This document shows, piece by piece, positions 10,001 through 21,966 of a stretch of DNA of 64,000 nt. The translations under genes and the position numbers were made by a program. Under the pieces are notes generated by a model. It was not told the origin of the DNA and ran no database searches. It saw only the letters and a program-made list of their open reading frames with translations. The stretch is from Amoebophrya sp. A120 (lineage: Eukaryota; Sar; Dinophyceae; Syndiniales; Amoebophryaceae). Each line of letters starts with the position of its first letter. Within the stretch, counting starts at the first letter, position 1. Location of the stretch: contig CAJINV010000013.1 in assembly GCA_905178155.1 (NCBI GenBank), forward strand, positions 424,344-488,343. Direction: 5' to 3'.

Positions 10001-13000
10001 GGGACATCAACGGGCGCGACCGGCCGGGCAACGTCCGGGACCGAGAAAGAGACCGGGACCGGGAAAGAGACCGGGATAGAGATAGGGGAGCGGACATCCA
10101 GAAACTACAGCAGCAGCTTCAACGCGAGAATAATCATGGCAACAGCGCAGGGGCTCCAGCTGTTGTTTCCACAACATCCAGACGGGGCGGCGATGACAAT
10201 TATAGCGACAACAAGCGGGAGCCGCGGGACCACAGAGGTACTACTAACCAGCACCAGCTTAACAGCCGCGGCACGGTTGCAGAACAGCCTGCCGCGAGAA
10301 GCGGCCGCGAGCGAGATCGGGATCGAGATCGAGACCGTCCGAAGTCCCGCGACCGCGAGCGAGAACGTGACAGAGACGGCACTAGAGACAGGAACAACGA
10401 CAACAGAGATCATCTTCAACTACACAGCAGAGATAACAACAACAATACTAGAGACCTCGTCCACAGGTCAGACCGCCACGACAACAACCACGGTGGTTCA
10501 TCTTCTGTGCTACACAAAACCACATCTACCCGCAGCGACAACCGCGACCAAAGCCGGCGACGGAACAACAAAAACCAGTACAACAACCACTCTTCATCCC
10601 CCAACACAACGAACAAAGACCGACCTGCTCGTTCCAGAGACCAGACCAGAAGTACTCGCCGCGGGGAGCAAAGTAAGAACGCGGGTACATCTATCCCTCA
10701 ACATCGCACCCGCAGTGCGAGCGACCGCAGCAGGAGCAACCACTCCGCGACCAGCAGAAATAACCTAAGAAATAATAGCGCTTCTCATCATCATGCGATG
10801 TTGAGCAACCAGAGAAGTAATAACCCAAAGCCGCAGCAACTGCCCGAACCGCTGGGCCGCCGGGTGCGGGGCCACAAACTCGGAGTGCAGCCCAAGGTGG
10901 AGCAGCACCACGTGGAGGGGTTCCTGCAGCGCTGCGGGTTCCTTTCGGGCGGGGCGTTCGGCAAGCAAAGTGAGGACCTGGACAAGTTGCAGAATTACCT
11001 GCGGGACTTGACGAACAACGAACTGCTGCGGGTTTTCGCAGAAGGCGACATTGAGAACGCACGGAACCCAACGGCGGTGTGCATCGCGCGGATACGGAAG
11101 GCGAAAAAGGCCGAGGCAAATCGAGAACCGGTATTTGGATTTGTTTTTTCTATTGTTCCTGAAAAAGAAAATCATGTAAATGATATAGTAAGTACTATAG
11201 TGCGGTTTTTGAATGAGCTACAATATGAACTCGCAAGTAGTGAGGGGTCTGGGTCAGCGAAGTACCCAATCGCGTGATGATAAAAACAGGTACCCCGCGT
11301 CGAGTGGTTGATTTTGGAGCAGAATTGCGAACCCGACCAAGCTGTGAACGATTTTCCCAGCATGGATAGCGTGGAACGCTTCTGCCGCAAAAACGGGTAT
11401 CATTTCTTTCTGCATAGTACAGATGAACCGTTTCAAGCTGGTGCAAACTGGTTTCTGATGACCTACAGTAAACAACTGACGAATGTGATGATGTTGTACT
11501 AAAGCCCTCCGAAGTTGTTCCTGCTTGATGCTACACTACTAGAAGTTTCATCTTGATACTCTAGCAACTACATGTTAAAGATTCCAATGCAACATAGCTC
11601 TCAACAAGTTGTAGATGACCACCATGTAGATGCACGATCGATCGATCCAACTGAACTTAAACGCCTCGCAGACTCGACCAGCTGATGGAAGACAGTTTGA
11701 AGGCGATGCCGGACGGCATTTTGGAATACCTGAACCAACGCAAAGACTGGACGGTGACGTCCGTTCCCAAGCAGGAGCTGGACCAGGGATCGACGACTGT
11801 GTCCACCCCCGCCTCCGTGCAACAGTTGAATCTGCTAGAGACCATTGCCGGGGAGGAGTTTTTCGTGCAAACTTGCGAGATGCACGCCTTCTGGCGCGAC
11901 TACTGCGTGGAGCACTTCACGAATCTCCTGCTCTCCGAAGCCATCTCCAGCCCGAACGGAGGCGGGGATAGTGAGGCACAGCGAGGACTACAGGGCCACA
12001 ACGCATCAAGTTCGCTGGACGACGACCTGATGCAATTGTCGCACAAGGACGAGGAGAAGCTGGAGAAGGTCCGGCAACGGTTCTTCCGCGCGAATTTGCA
12101 GAAGCAGATGAAGATCCGGGACGAGTGGCTGCGCATCGTCGCGGACAACCGCAACCCGCGGATGAACGTGAGCTGCATGGAAGACAAGTTGTTGCAGCTG
12201 GACGAGATGCTGAAGCTGTTGCAGTTCGACTACAAGGACTTCACCGCGGAACAGTACCTGGAGAAGAACGAGATCCAGCTGCACAGCGAGGTGGGCATCC
12301 TGTTCGAGCAGGCCAACGCGAAGGTGCAGAAACTCATCATGGAGGAGGGACCCCTGAACCTGAACCTGTTTCGCTACCAGCTGAAAACCAAAACGCTCAC
12401 CGGCATGTTCTCAAACAGTAACTCGCCGGCGAACGGCACTGGTTGTGGGGAAAACACGTCGTCCGTTGCTGGCAACATGCAAGTAGAAAATAACCAACAG
12501 GCCACTGGTCGGCGCGATCTGTTCGGGGAACACAAGGAGGCTCCTGTAGCGGATGCTGGAAGCGACAATACCGCGATGGTTCTTTCCCCGTCCCTGGAGG
12601 ATATCCAACCGGAACCGGTCACAGAAGACGGCGAAGGTATTAATGTAGCAGCTGCAGCACCATCCGCCGTGGAGACCAAAGATGGACTTCAAGAAAGCAA
12701 AGACGGTGAGAGCGCCGATGCGGAAATGAAGGACCCGGCGACTGAGACGGCCAAAGACCAGGAAAAATCTGCTGATGCCGCGCAAATAAACGGGGAGAAA
12801 CAGGAAACAGGGGAATCAAAAAACGACAAGAAAATGGAAATCGACACGGAAATGGTCAATGAACAGCAGGATGAGCAGGAAGAGAACCCCGACCACTTGC
12901 AGACCAACAAGGAACCGCTCGAACGGCCGACCACGACCACGACGGCTGGGAACTCGTCCGCAACCAGTTCTGCGGAGGACCAGGACTGCGACGACCAGCA

Positions 13001-15367
13001 AATGGTGATCCCCGCACCGGTTTCTCTGCCGGATCCGACTTCTGGTAATAATGAGCAGCAAACAAATCACCTCCCGTTCCAGCACCAGCCGCAGTTTTTT
13101 CTCACGGAGCAGGAGAGGCACGAGTCCCGGCTGTTTCTGCAGAAGCGCATCCTGTTTTACGAGCAGGACCTGCTGCGACGGGAGATATCCACGGACCCAA
13201 AAACGAAGTACGCGAACACTTACTACCACCACAACGACCACTTTGCAGGCGGTGGTGACGTCAATGCTCTTGGTCACACAGAAAGATCTTCCAGTGGGAT
13301 CATGATGAACAAAACCCATTCGTCTGTTTCGCAACAGCCGTTCCCCCGCACCGGGAGCTCCAGCTCCTCGTCCGGAACCGCCGGGGCTTTCAACGCAACT
13401 CTCTCCGCAACCACAAACGCCTCACATGTTGGCTCCACGCCGAACTCCCGCATGATCAACTTTTCCGATCTGGAGCAGAACGGGACCCTGAACGTGGCCA
13501 GCATGACCGTCGTGAACCCGGAAGAGGGGAAGTTGCTCAGCACCAGCACCTTCAACATTCCACCCTTAGGTAGCAGTCTCGTTCCCGGTGGAGCAGGAGG
13601 CACCACAGCCGGCAGCAACCCGAACGGCAACAAGCTGCACCACAAGATGCACGAGAAGAATCACGGGCGCGGGGTGCAGTTGCAGAAGACGATGTCGACG
13701 AATAGTTTGTCGAAAAACAGCAACAATAACAACAAGAAAAGCAACAACACCTCGTCTAACGCGTTCTACGTGTCCCGCCCGGAAGAAAAGGCGAAGGATG
13801 TGAAGTACTGCGAAAAGTGGCTCAACGACCAGGGCGTGGATGTGTACGCCAAAGCTCTGTTCTTCGAGCAGAACGACTACGAGCGGTCGCAGGTGCTCGC
13901 GATGGGCTCGCTGCTGAATCAGGGCAACGTGTCCGCGGTCTTGGTGTCCCGGCTCGGTAAGGCGACCGGAAGGGGCAGGGTGATTGTAGACGACTATTGG
14001 GACAGGTATTTTATACGATCTCTTCGTCTTGATCATCTTGCGGCCATCTGTTGTAGTTATTTTTTGCAAGTAGAAGTGTCTTCGTGATGTTGGTAGTACT
14101 GCAGCCGGCGCAGCACTTCTGATATTGGCATTCCACTGTAATATGAGTGTGCTGTCGCATCGCGCCTCTTTGTCTTGCTTTCATGGCATCTTGTGTACTG
14201 ATGTTCCTTGAACGACTCTCGAGATGGAGTCAGCCATGTCTATGGAGCAGCGTTTATTGACCAAATACTTAAAAAACAGGAAAAACAATCCTTCGTCGCA
14301 AAAAAACGCGAAAAACGCGAATTCAAGTAGCAGTTCGAGTAGCAGCAATGCGCAGAACACGGCCGAGGAAAATAACGGGAAGACAACGCAACTCCCGCCG
14401 GGAGGCGGAAACAAGGCCACAAGCAGTGCGCAAAACAGCAGTATTGAAGAAGTGGACGAATCCAAACTGGATGAGGAGCTCGTGGACCAAATCAATGAGT
14501 TCTGCCAAGTCAACCAGTTGAACGAATCGGTACGGAAAAAGCTGCTCGCCTGCCCGGATGGTAATTTTGTTTTTTTCGTGACACGTTTCATTTTTCTGAT
14601 GTTTTTTCATTCCTGAACAACTCATACCTGCACGATGTTTGCTTTGTGAGACGTGTTTCTACATCTGCGAAGCTGGTGGGGAAATTTATAGGGATTGGAA
14701 TAAACAAAAATGACAAAAATGCTAATTAAAACCTGAAACCTTGAATATTAAACAGGCACGATAGAAGCGGTGACGGAAAAAATGGAGGTGGATCCCAATC
14801 TCTCGGGCTCGGAGCTGATCCTTAAGAAAATCGAGGAGTGCGGCCGCCGACTGCCCCACCTGGCAGACGTGCGCGTTTTTCTACGTGATAACTTGGTCGA
14901 TGAGCGGGCGACGGAGATGTTCCTGGGCTGTCACGACTGGCAGCAGCGGGAAATCATTCTCAACGCAAAGGTATTAAATGCGATTGTTGTTCGCACAAGT
15001 TTTTTACTTTTATTCGGAGACACTTGCACTTGTTTCGACAAGCAGAATGTATGGTGTATCAGTCGACGATGATGTAAAATGCCTTCAGAGAGAACTACAG
15101 GATGATGAAATGATGTGCATGCTTAATTTGTAGTCGGGACAAGTTAGAAATGAATGTCTTAGAGGAAACGTTTTCTTTGCACGCGAAGGTTTATAATCGC
15201 TCACTGTGAAAAGCAAAATACAACAAACTGAAACTACAAACACAAAACAGACGACCGACCTATCGAAGATGCGGAATCCCAGCTCCTGGGTCGTTACGGC
15301 GATCGTGCAGGTTCGAAAGCGGCCCCGTCCGGATCAGCGGGGACGGATGTTCCAAGGAGCGAAGTAA
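7076..15367 (+). CDS. large RS/RD-rich nuclear-type protein with five helical modules
   Basis: Eight exons are proposed by phase matching: 7076-8463, 8749-9212, 9536-11130, 11290-11396, 11672-13956, 14234-14560, 14756-14970 and 15251-15367. They total 6498 nt, or 2165 residues. Intron 1 is an introner; the rest are GT-AG. The N-terminal 1100 or so residues are disordered, with runs of Arg-Asp/Arg-Glu (RERDRDRERDRDRDRG) and Arg-Ser typical of splicing or mRNA-binding factors. The second half holds five diverged copies of one module. Each copy has a pattern such as FCQVNQLNESVRKKLLACPDG, and four end in an N-(P/V/L)-S/T tail: NPTAVCIARIRKA, NVSAVLVSRL, NLSGSELILKKIEE and NPSSWVVTAIVQVRK. Similar tails are widespread in dinoflagellate proteins, as far as I can recall. 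A role in RNA processing is inferred from composition only. Confidence 0.75.
8464..8743 (+). mobile_element. introner (280 bp) forming intron 1 of the RS/RD-rich gene
   Basis: The left TIR TATCCTGAGTAAAAACGTAC, followed by CCACACCAGAGT, pairs with the right TIR ending GGGTACGTTTTTACTCAGAA then TA. TSDs are GTGCT and GTCCT. Removing the element with one TSD (285 bp) avoids the in-frame TAG at 8513 and joins RKDSGV to LEITRPRD. It has no GT at its 5' boundary, so the splice sites are non-canonical or lie slightly offset within the duplicated flank. Confidence 0.88.
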
Positions 15368-16828
15368 ACCGCGACACTTTCTTAGGAATTCTAAAGCAAG
15401 AAGAAATGAGCTAGTTTCATCAATCCACTAACGTACTTTGGACCTTCAAAAATGCAAATGCTTGCTCTGCGTAAAAGAAGTGTTGTGCAAAAATGAAAAT
15501 CATGATCGTATCTGTACCAGTCGTCCGTTGTCTCCTTAAATTTTACATTTTTGTCATTTCTAGTAGAAATTTGGTTCTCGAGCACTATGAAAATCAAGGA
15601 AATTCTTTGTGCAATTGGAAGGATGAACAGCATTCATGGCTTTCCGGAAAGCTTCTTTTCAATGCAGCTCCACGACATCTCGCGACAGCTTTATGTTTAT
15701 TTTCGTAGCTATATCTCTTCAGATCAACATGTTCTTTAGCTAACGTCTGGACCAATTAGCTCCGGAGAGGTCCTTCCGCAGATGAAGGTCCCTCTTCGGG
15801 CTGCTGAGAAAATGAAATGTTACTTACCTGTACTTCGCGATATAGTATTAGCGCGAACCTGTAGCGCTACCAGTGAACCCACCTATAACTTTATTTCTAG
15901 AGGTATGCACTAGAAATAAAATCAGTAAAAAGTATCGGCTCCATCGACTGAATGGCTCTCCGAACCAAGACGCGCGCTTTTCAAAAGACGTTGCTGCACC
16001 CATCTAAAATTATTTGAAAGTATGACAAAACAAGTTCGTAGTTTAGTTCTACGCCAAACAAGAAGGTATCTATCGTAGTCCGTATTTTAGTACGCTCTTC
16101 ACGTTCACCAAGTTGCGTAAAAGAACACAGCAGAAAAATGAAATTGTAAGTCGTCCTCGCTTCCTGTGCTGCTAAGCACTGTAACGGCCGGCTACGCTAC
16201 CGTGTTCCTAGTTTTCACGCTGACTGTTTCGTTTTTTTTTTGAATCGCGCTCTCCGCTCCTTTTTTTTGTCCGCCAAAAAAGGCTAAAAATGAGCCGCCA
16301 AACGATCAGAATCGATCCGGTTCCGAATGTAAAACGAGAAGCTCACACGATTCGGTCGATTTATTTTGCGTTGCAGTCGGAACAATATGATATTGAATCA
16401 CACACAATGTGACTGACAGGGATCCTTCACTTTCTGTATTTTTCGGATCACGCGGCGCGTGTTGTGAGAAGGAAATGATCAAGATGTTTGAAGAATGTCA
16501 CGATCTCTCGAGACTCTTTGCCGGAAAACTTTAAAGAAGTGTCAGAAAGACTTCAGCGTCTTCACAGGTTCGTTGGCTGCTTTATTTTCCCCGCAGCTTT
16601 TTGATCCTCCGCAATCGAATTCAAGTACAAGTACGTCAACCATCAAAGTAAGAAACACCGTAATACTGCCTTGAGTCTTTTCATTCCCGGACAGTGCTCC
16701 ATCCGAAAATTCGATTTAGATATTCTACTTGCCACCTCAAGCCAATTTTATGTCGCTACTGAAATCTTCAGTCTGTAGCTGTCGAGCAACTACCTAGATG
16801 TTTTATTGAATCTTGTGAGAAAAAGATA
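15368..16828. other. intergenic region, no supported gene
   Basis: AT-rich with only short open frames (15493-15708 the longest). I see no RNA gene or repeat family here. It probably contains the 3' UTR of the upstream gene and the leader of the acyltransferase gene. Confidence 0.5.
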
Positions 16829-19640
16829 ATGAGTGCCGTTCCTGCTCCCGAGGACACGGAAAGTCGGCAGCCTTTGTTGTCTGCCGATCAGCCCGAAGCC
16901 ACGCAATTTGTGGTAAAGGGCGTACCGGCAGCAGCGGACGGCCGAACGGGTCCGGTACAACAACCGACGGGGCCTGCGGATCTGGAGAAGAACGGGGCGA
17001 ATATCGTTACCGCATCGAAAACTACTTCCGATCAGAAGGGAGCGCCACACATGTTGCAGGAGCCCTGCGTTGCAGCTACAGAGCTGCAGGCGATGAAGGA
17101 AAGGGCGGCGGCGAAAGAAAAGAAAAGGGATGACGCCGTCGTCTTAGATAAAAATAGCACTCGGCCGCGGTCCCTTTGCGGCGTGTGGCTGCGCCTGGGA
17201 TGCTGGCGTCTCACCTATCTCCTGTTCGCAACGGTGGCAACGTTTGTAATTATCTACGTGGGCATAAATTACCCGAAGGGCAAGGCGGGCACCGGGGTGG
17301 GCGAATGGTTTTACGCACTGACGTTTCTGCTGCTCGCCTTCCTCTGTCCGGCGGCGCCGAAGGTCGCAGTAGAAAATAAAGGTCCACCTGTAGTTGCTCC
17401 AGTGGTGCCGCTTGCGACAAAGAGCGTGCAGCTGACGGAAATCGCACCGCCTGCGAGCAAAGGGGAAGCTCTTGCAGTGAACGCAAGGAACGTTGTTGCG
17501 AAGAAACCACCCGCAGCAGCTAAGCCGCGCCTGCTCTTCCTCGACAACCTGAAGGTTTTCCTCACCTTAGCCGTGGTGTTTTTCCACGTCAGTATTGGTT
17601 TCGGCGCCTGGAAGTGGCAAGCGTACACGCTGACCGTGGGCAACCACAAGGACAACGTGCTCGGGAAAGCGCTTTCGGTGGTCAACCTGGTGAACCAGAG
17701 CTACTTCATGTCACTCTTCTTCTTCATCTCGGGCTTCTTCGTACCAAGCTCGCTGCAGCGCAAGGGCGCAGTGGCCTTCCTGGAGGACAAATTCATGCGT
17801 CTGGGCATCCCGCTGGTCTTGGGCGGGTTCGTGTTCTTCCCCCTGGTATACTCTAGATGTTAATTGGTGTAGAAGAAGAAAGAGAAAGCTGATATTCGCT
17901 CATTCATTCTTTTGAGGCGGCCCTGCCAGTACCTACTCATAGCAGAAATTTTTGTACTGTTAATTCAACATCATACATCGTACCACTAATACTTAAGTAA
18001 AGCCAACTCGTCCAGGTAACCGCTTTGAGTATGCAGGCTGCGTTCGGGACGGACTACGGTGCGACGAACCCCGACGGCACCACCCCCCTCCACCTGATGC
18101 AGAACGTCTTTAGCACCCCCGACGCCTGGTACATCGTCGGCCTCGGGCCGCTCTGGTTCCTCATGGTCTTGCTCCTCTTCAACCTGGCGTTTTGCGTGCT
18201 CTACCCCAAGGGCCTGGAGTCGATGCCGGGTGACCTCCCACTTCCCGGCTTTCTCGAAATGCTCTTTGTCGGGTCCCTGTTCGGGTTGTTGCAGGGTTGG
18301 ACCTACCAGGACGGCTGGGGCTGGGGCAAGTCCGGCCGGTTCGCGTTCCTGGAGGTCCCCAACATGTACGGTGGGGGCGGCGGCATGCCGTTTGACATTC
18401 TCTTCTTCTTTGCCGGCGCCTTCGCGAAGAAAAACAATTGGCTCGAGCAGATCGTGGAAATGAGTACGGCTTCTCCGAAAGAAGGGAAGCAGGAGAACGA
18501 TATCGAGCAGGGTGTTCTTGGGGACCTTCCCGAGGTTCAGCTTGCCGCGGCCCGCGCCAGGCAGAGAAACAGCTGCTCCATCTGGTCTTTCCGACTGCAC
18601 GCGTTAGCGCTGGTGGCCTGCATCGTCGCCTTGACGGTGCACATCGACCCCAAGCTGGCACCGCCGGAGCACAGCCGGTGCGGCCACATCCAGCAGGACA
18701 TGGCAGTGCGATTCGCGCAGATGCCGGACACTTACGCGCGACTCTTCCCGGACCTGCCGATGAGAGACGCGCAGGGGAACGGTTGGGAGGTATTGCTTTG
18801 TCGACTTTCTTATCTAATTCTGTCGCTGTCGTCTTCATGTTGTGTTGAGGAGCCTAAAAAATTCCTATCAGAAGCTGTAGGCCCCCACCAGGCTGCTCCC
18901 GCCTGTCACCCATAGTTAAAATAACGCAATGATTTTCGTTCCGTCGTAGTTGTTACTCCTTCTCTCGTATAACACACAACAGATCCCAGCCGCCGCTGCC
19001 AGACCTCCGATGAATCCCACCCCGGAAGACCAGAAACCCTGGTACGACCAAAAAGGGTGGCTGCAGGACCAGCTCCTGAAGGGCAACAGCCTCTTCTGGC
19101 ACGCGTTGCGTGGGCAGCTCTCCATATCATTGAGCTTCGTGATGCTGCAGTTTTTCGCGCAGTTTGGCAACTCGGAATCCCCGACCCAGCCGGCTTGGAA
19201 CGGCGTTAAGAAAGCGCTAGGGGAAGGAGCGTATTTGGTTTTTTTGACAAGAACGAGCTTGGCCTTGGCTTGATTTTCCGAGCTCGAACAAATGTCTTTG
19301 TGGTCTTCATACTTCATTGAGATTTTCGTTCTCAACATCTTCTTTTACAATCCACCACAGGTACGGCGTTTATCTGTTCCACTGGATGGTCTGGCCGCTG
19401 TTTCTTTGGATGTTTCTGTACCTTTTCTACCCGAGCAAAATCCTGATGAGCGACGAGCAAGCCGCGGGGGAGAATCTAGAGTTTCTGGTGTGCGCGGACC
19501 GGATGTTCGCGGCCAAGGGGCCGGTTTCTCAACCTCTCATGGGGGTGCTGTTCCTCCTCACACTGCTAGCGACGAACTTGATCCTGTGGCCGGCGTGCTT
19601 CTACCTCCGAAAAATTCCGGGACTCGACAAGGTTTTGTAA
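16829..19640 (+). CDS. multi-pass membrane acyltransferase (acyltransferase-3 family)
   Basis: Four exons join in phase: 16829-17845, 18016-18789, 18983-19230 and 19361-19640, giving 2319 nt and 772 residues. All introns are GT-AG. The N-terminal 120 residues are cytosol-like and charged, followed by one or two membrane segments. The family signature is RLLFLDNLKVFLTLAVVFFH at about residues 234-254 (the R..FLDNLK...H pattern). It is followed by membrane segments such as YFMSLFFFISGFFVPSSL, LGPLWFLMVLLLFNLAFCV and VYLFHWMVWPLFLWMFLYLF. Proteins of this family transfer acyl groups from CoA or another donor to sugars, lipids or small molecules across a membrane. The substrate cannot be told from the sequence. 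A large soluble loop of about 60 residues (TASPKEGKQENDIEQ region) separates the middle spans. Confidence 0.82.
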
Positions 19641-20277
19641 AACTATTCCGATAGTATAGTGCCCAACTACTAGGGCAGAAGCAAGTCCTGGGCGACGCCG
19701 AGATTCTCGGGATGCCCCGGAGGTCGTCGTGGTATAGACCGCGCCGGGGATCGAGGCAGATTCTAGTAAAACGACAAGGTTCATCAGCATAGTAGACGAA
19801 CAACACCAGCGACCACATTGATCAGTATATTTATTTACACATCATCAAAGCTCCTGCTTTGCTGGCATGACATCAAAGTCATTTACGGCTGTAGAAGCCG
19901 TCAGCGATTGTTCTCACACCATAAAGGATTTATTTCCGTGAGTGTTTTTCGTTTGTTGTGTCGAGCGATCGTCTCGAGCCGAAAGTTGAGTGTCGTGTGA
20001 TCTCAGTTTTCTTTGGTGTTATAGTGCTCGTAAAGGCGCACGAGTTGTAGGAGGGACCACGTCTAGAGAGCTGGCACTCTTAAAGAGACTGCGTGCAAAA
20101 GAATGCGGTTTTCTTTAGCTTTTCTAAACAATCGAAATGCACCACGTACTAGAGCTCTGCCATAGAGGATGAAAGCTGAGAAATTCTTCTGAGGGTATCA
20201 GCCTGTACTCCGCGTTTGATTCATCTACGACGAAATTCATGAACTTCATAACGGCTTGAAGCAGCGGGAGAGTCAGA
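19641..20277. other. intergenic region, nothing recognised
   Basis: AT-rich, with stop codons in every frame and no clear repeats. It contains the presumed 3' UTR of the acyltransferase and the leader of the following gene. Confidence 0.5.
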
Positions 20278-21177
20278 ATGGGTCTTTTGCACCTTTTGGA
20301 AGGTGCGCTGGAGGATCCAGGAGCGCACGAGCACGGATTTTCGCACGAAGACCATCATTTTGGTACTTGTTCTTGTGTGAATGCAATTTTTTGTCGGGCG
20401 TAAACATTTGTATTTGGGGAGAACGCACGCACCACTACCACTCATTGCACCACTGACTTGATTGTCGTTGTCTCATGGGTTCAAGGATTTCACAAAAAAC
20501 CGCTTTTAGGTGACCATGACGAAAACCCGAGTAGCGAGCACCATCTTTTCGACCACCTTTCGCAGCACCACCCGTCGAGAGCGTCGTCGCACCATCACCA
20601 CCCCGCGGTCCTGACCGCCTTCAAGGACTTCCAAATCGGGAACTACAAACTCACCCCCCTGGCCGCTTTGGACACCAATGACGGCAAGATGGAGTGCCAC
20701 ACGGAAGTAATCGAGGTCGAGTCGCTGCCGCCGCAGCTGGCGGCGGGCACGGGAATTGATAATTCCGCAGCGCACGACGTCGAGCATTACAATAGCGATC
20801 TGTCTTTCACCACGGACGATGTGCGGTCGGGCAACGAGTTTCTGCAACTGACCCCGGAAGAGTTGCACACCGCGCACGTGCAGCAAACCAAAGTCGCGCA
20901 AACCATCGCGGGCACCACGCTGGCTGGCGCGTTTGCGCTTTTCAGTGGGTTCGTGTACAAGTTGTCCAACCGGAACAAAAAGATGGCGGAGCAGTACGAG
21001 AAAATGATGAAGAAAAAACTGAATAACTCGCAGAACGCAGAATTGCTGCGGGCGATGGAAGTAGAACACGCGGCTGGTGACGAAACGGCGAGCGGCGTGA
21101 AGACGACGAACCAGCCACCGGAAAAGTCCACCTCGAGCAGCAACTCAGCCACTGCGCAGCCCACGGTGCTGTTTTGA
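20278..21177 (+). CDS. His-rich single-span membrane protein
   Basis: Two exons, 20278-20362 and 20510-21177, join in phase 1 (753 nt, 250 residues). The donor is CATTTTG|GTACTT and the acceptor CGCTTTTAG|GTGACC. The junction keeps a striking His/Asp/Glu run going (HEHGFSHEDHHF then GDHDENPSSEHHLFDHL, later SSHHHHPAV), which supports the splice. A likely membrane span, TIAGTTLAGAFALFSGFVY, sits at about residues 162-180, followed by a basic coiled-coil-like stretch (NRNKKMAEQYEKMMKKKL) and a Ser/Thr-rich tail. The His clusters suggest metal binding, which is only an inference. I do not recognise the family. Confidence 0.68.
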
Positions 21178-21966
21178 TGAAACCCGTGGAATTGTTATGA
21201 CCGGTGTCGTGGGAGAATTTCAGTTATTATCCGAAAAAAATTTTGTGTACAAGTCAAAAATACGTTCTTATTCTTTTCGCTCTGAGTCTGAGCTACCAAC
21301 GGCAGCGTAGCTACTCACTTTTCTGGCAGTAGAAACGAAGTTGTGCAATTTTTACCGAGTAACTACAATAGATGAAAACAGTTCTTGTCTTAAAGACACA
21401 GTTTTGTTGATGATGTTGACCCCTGAGCTTGTTAATCTCTGGAATTTACGAAATTTCAATCGTCCCCTCCGTTGGTACAGCCGCGGCAACAGGTGGTACG
21501 AATAGGATGGATCGATATCTCGTCAACGTTTCTTGGAGGTTTCTGCCGCGTGACAGCAGAAAGCTGACGCGCTCTTACCTGTTGCCGGGACCTCGTATTT
21601 AAGTGAGTGGTTGTTTGTTTTGAATAGATGCATTAACTTTTGCACTCGCTTGGAGGTCGAGGTGGAGTCAAAACAATTTGAGTTGGAAACAAAGGAGGTG
21701 GATTCCAAAAAGTGACTAGGAGAAAACATCGGAATTATGTAGATGTAGAGTAGGTCATAATCGCTTCAAAAAACCCTTGCCGAGGTGGATATCAATCTCG
21801 ATTCATGAGCGAACTTGAGAGGAGTAATGGCTAGCAGGAACGGTAGATGCAATGTACTTTACCTGTTGATTGAATAACCGTAGATGTGTTGTATCAATGC
21901 AAAAAGCAGCGTGATCGCGACGTGAGAAAAGTTCGTTTCTATTCCGCAGGAGATCAAAAATCAAAG
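21178..21966. other. intergenic region, nothing recognised
   Basis: No conserved coding frame was seen. An AG acceptor-like run sits just before the ATG at 21967 (CAAAAATCAAAG|ATGAGG), which could be a trans-splicing acceptor in a dinoflagellate. That is an inference. Confidence 0.4.

Noticed and set aside
13957-14005. Alternative donor at 14005 (GGGACAG|GTATTT) for the RS/RD-rich gene
   Set aside because: Its phase does not match any nearby acceptor. The GTAAGG donor at 13957 matches the acceptor before 14234 and gives a total length divisible by three.
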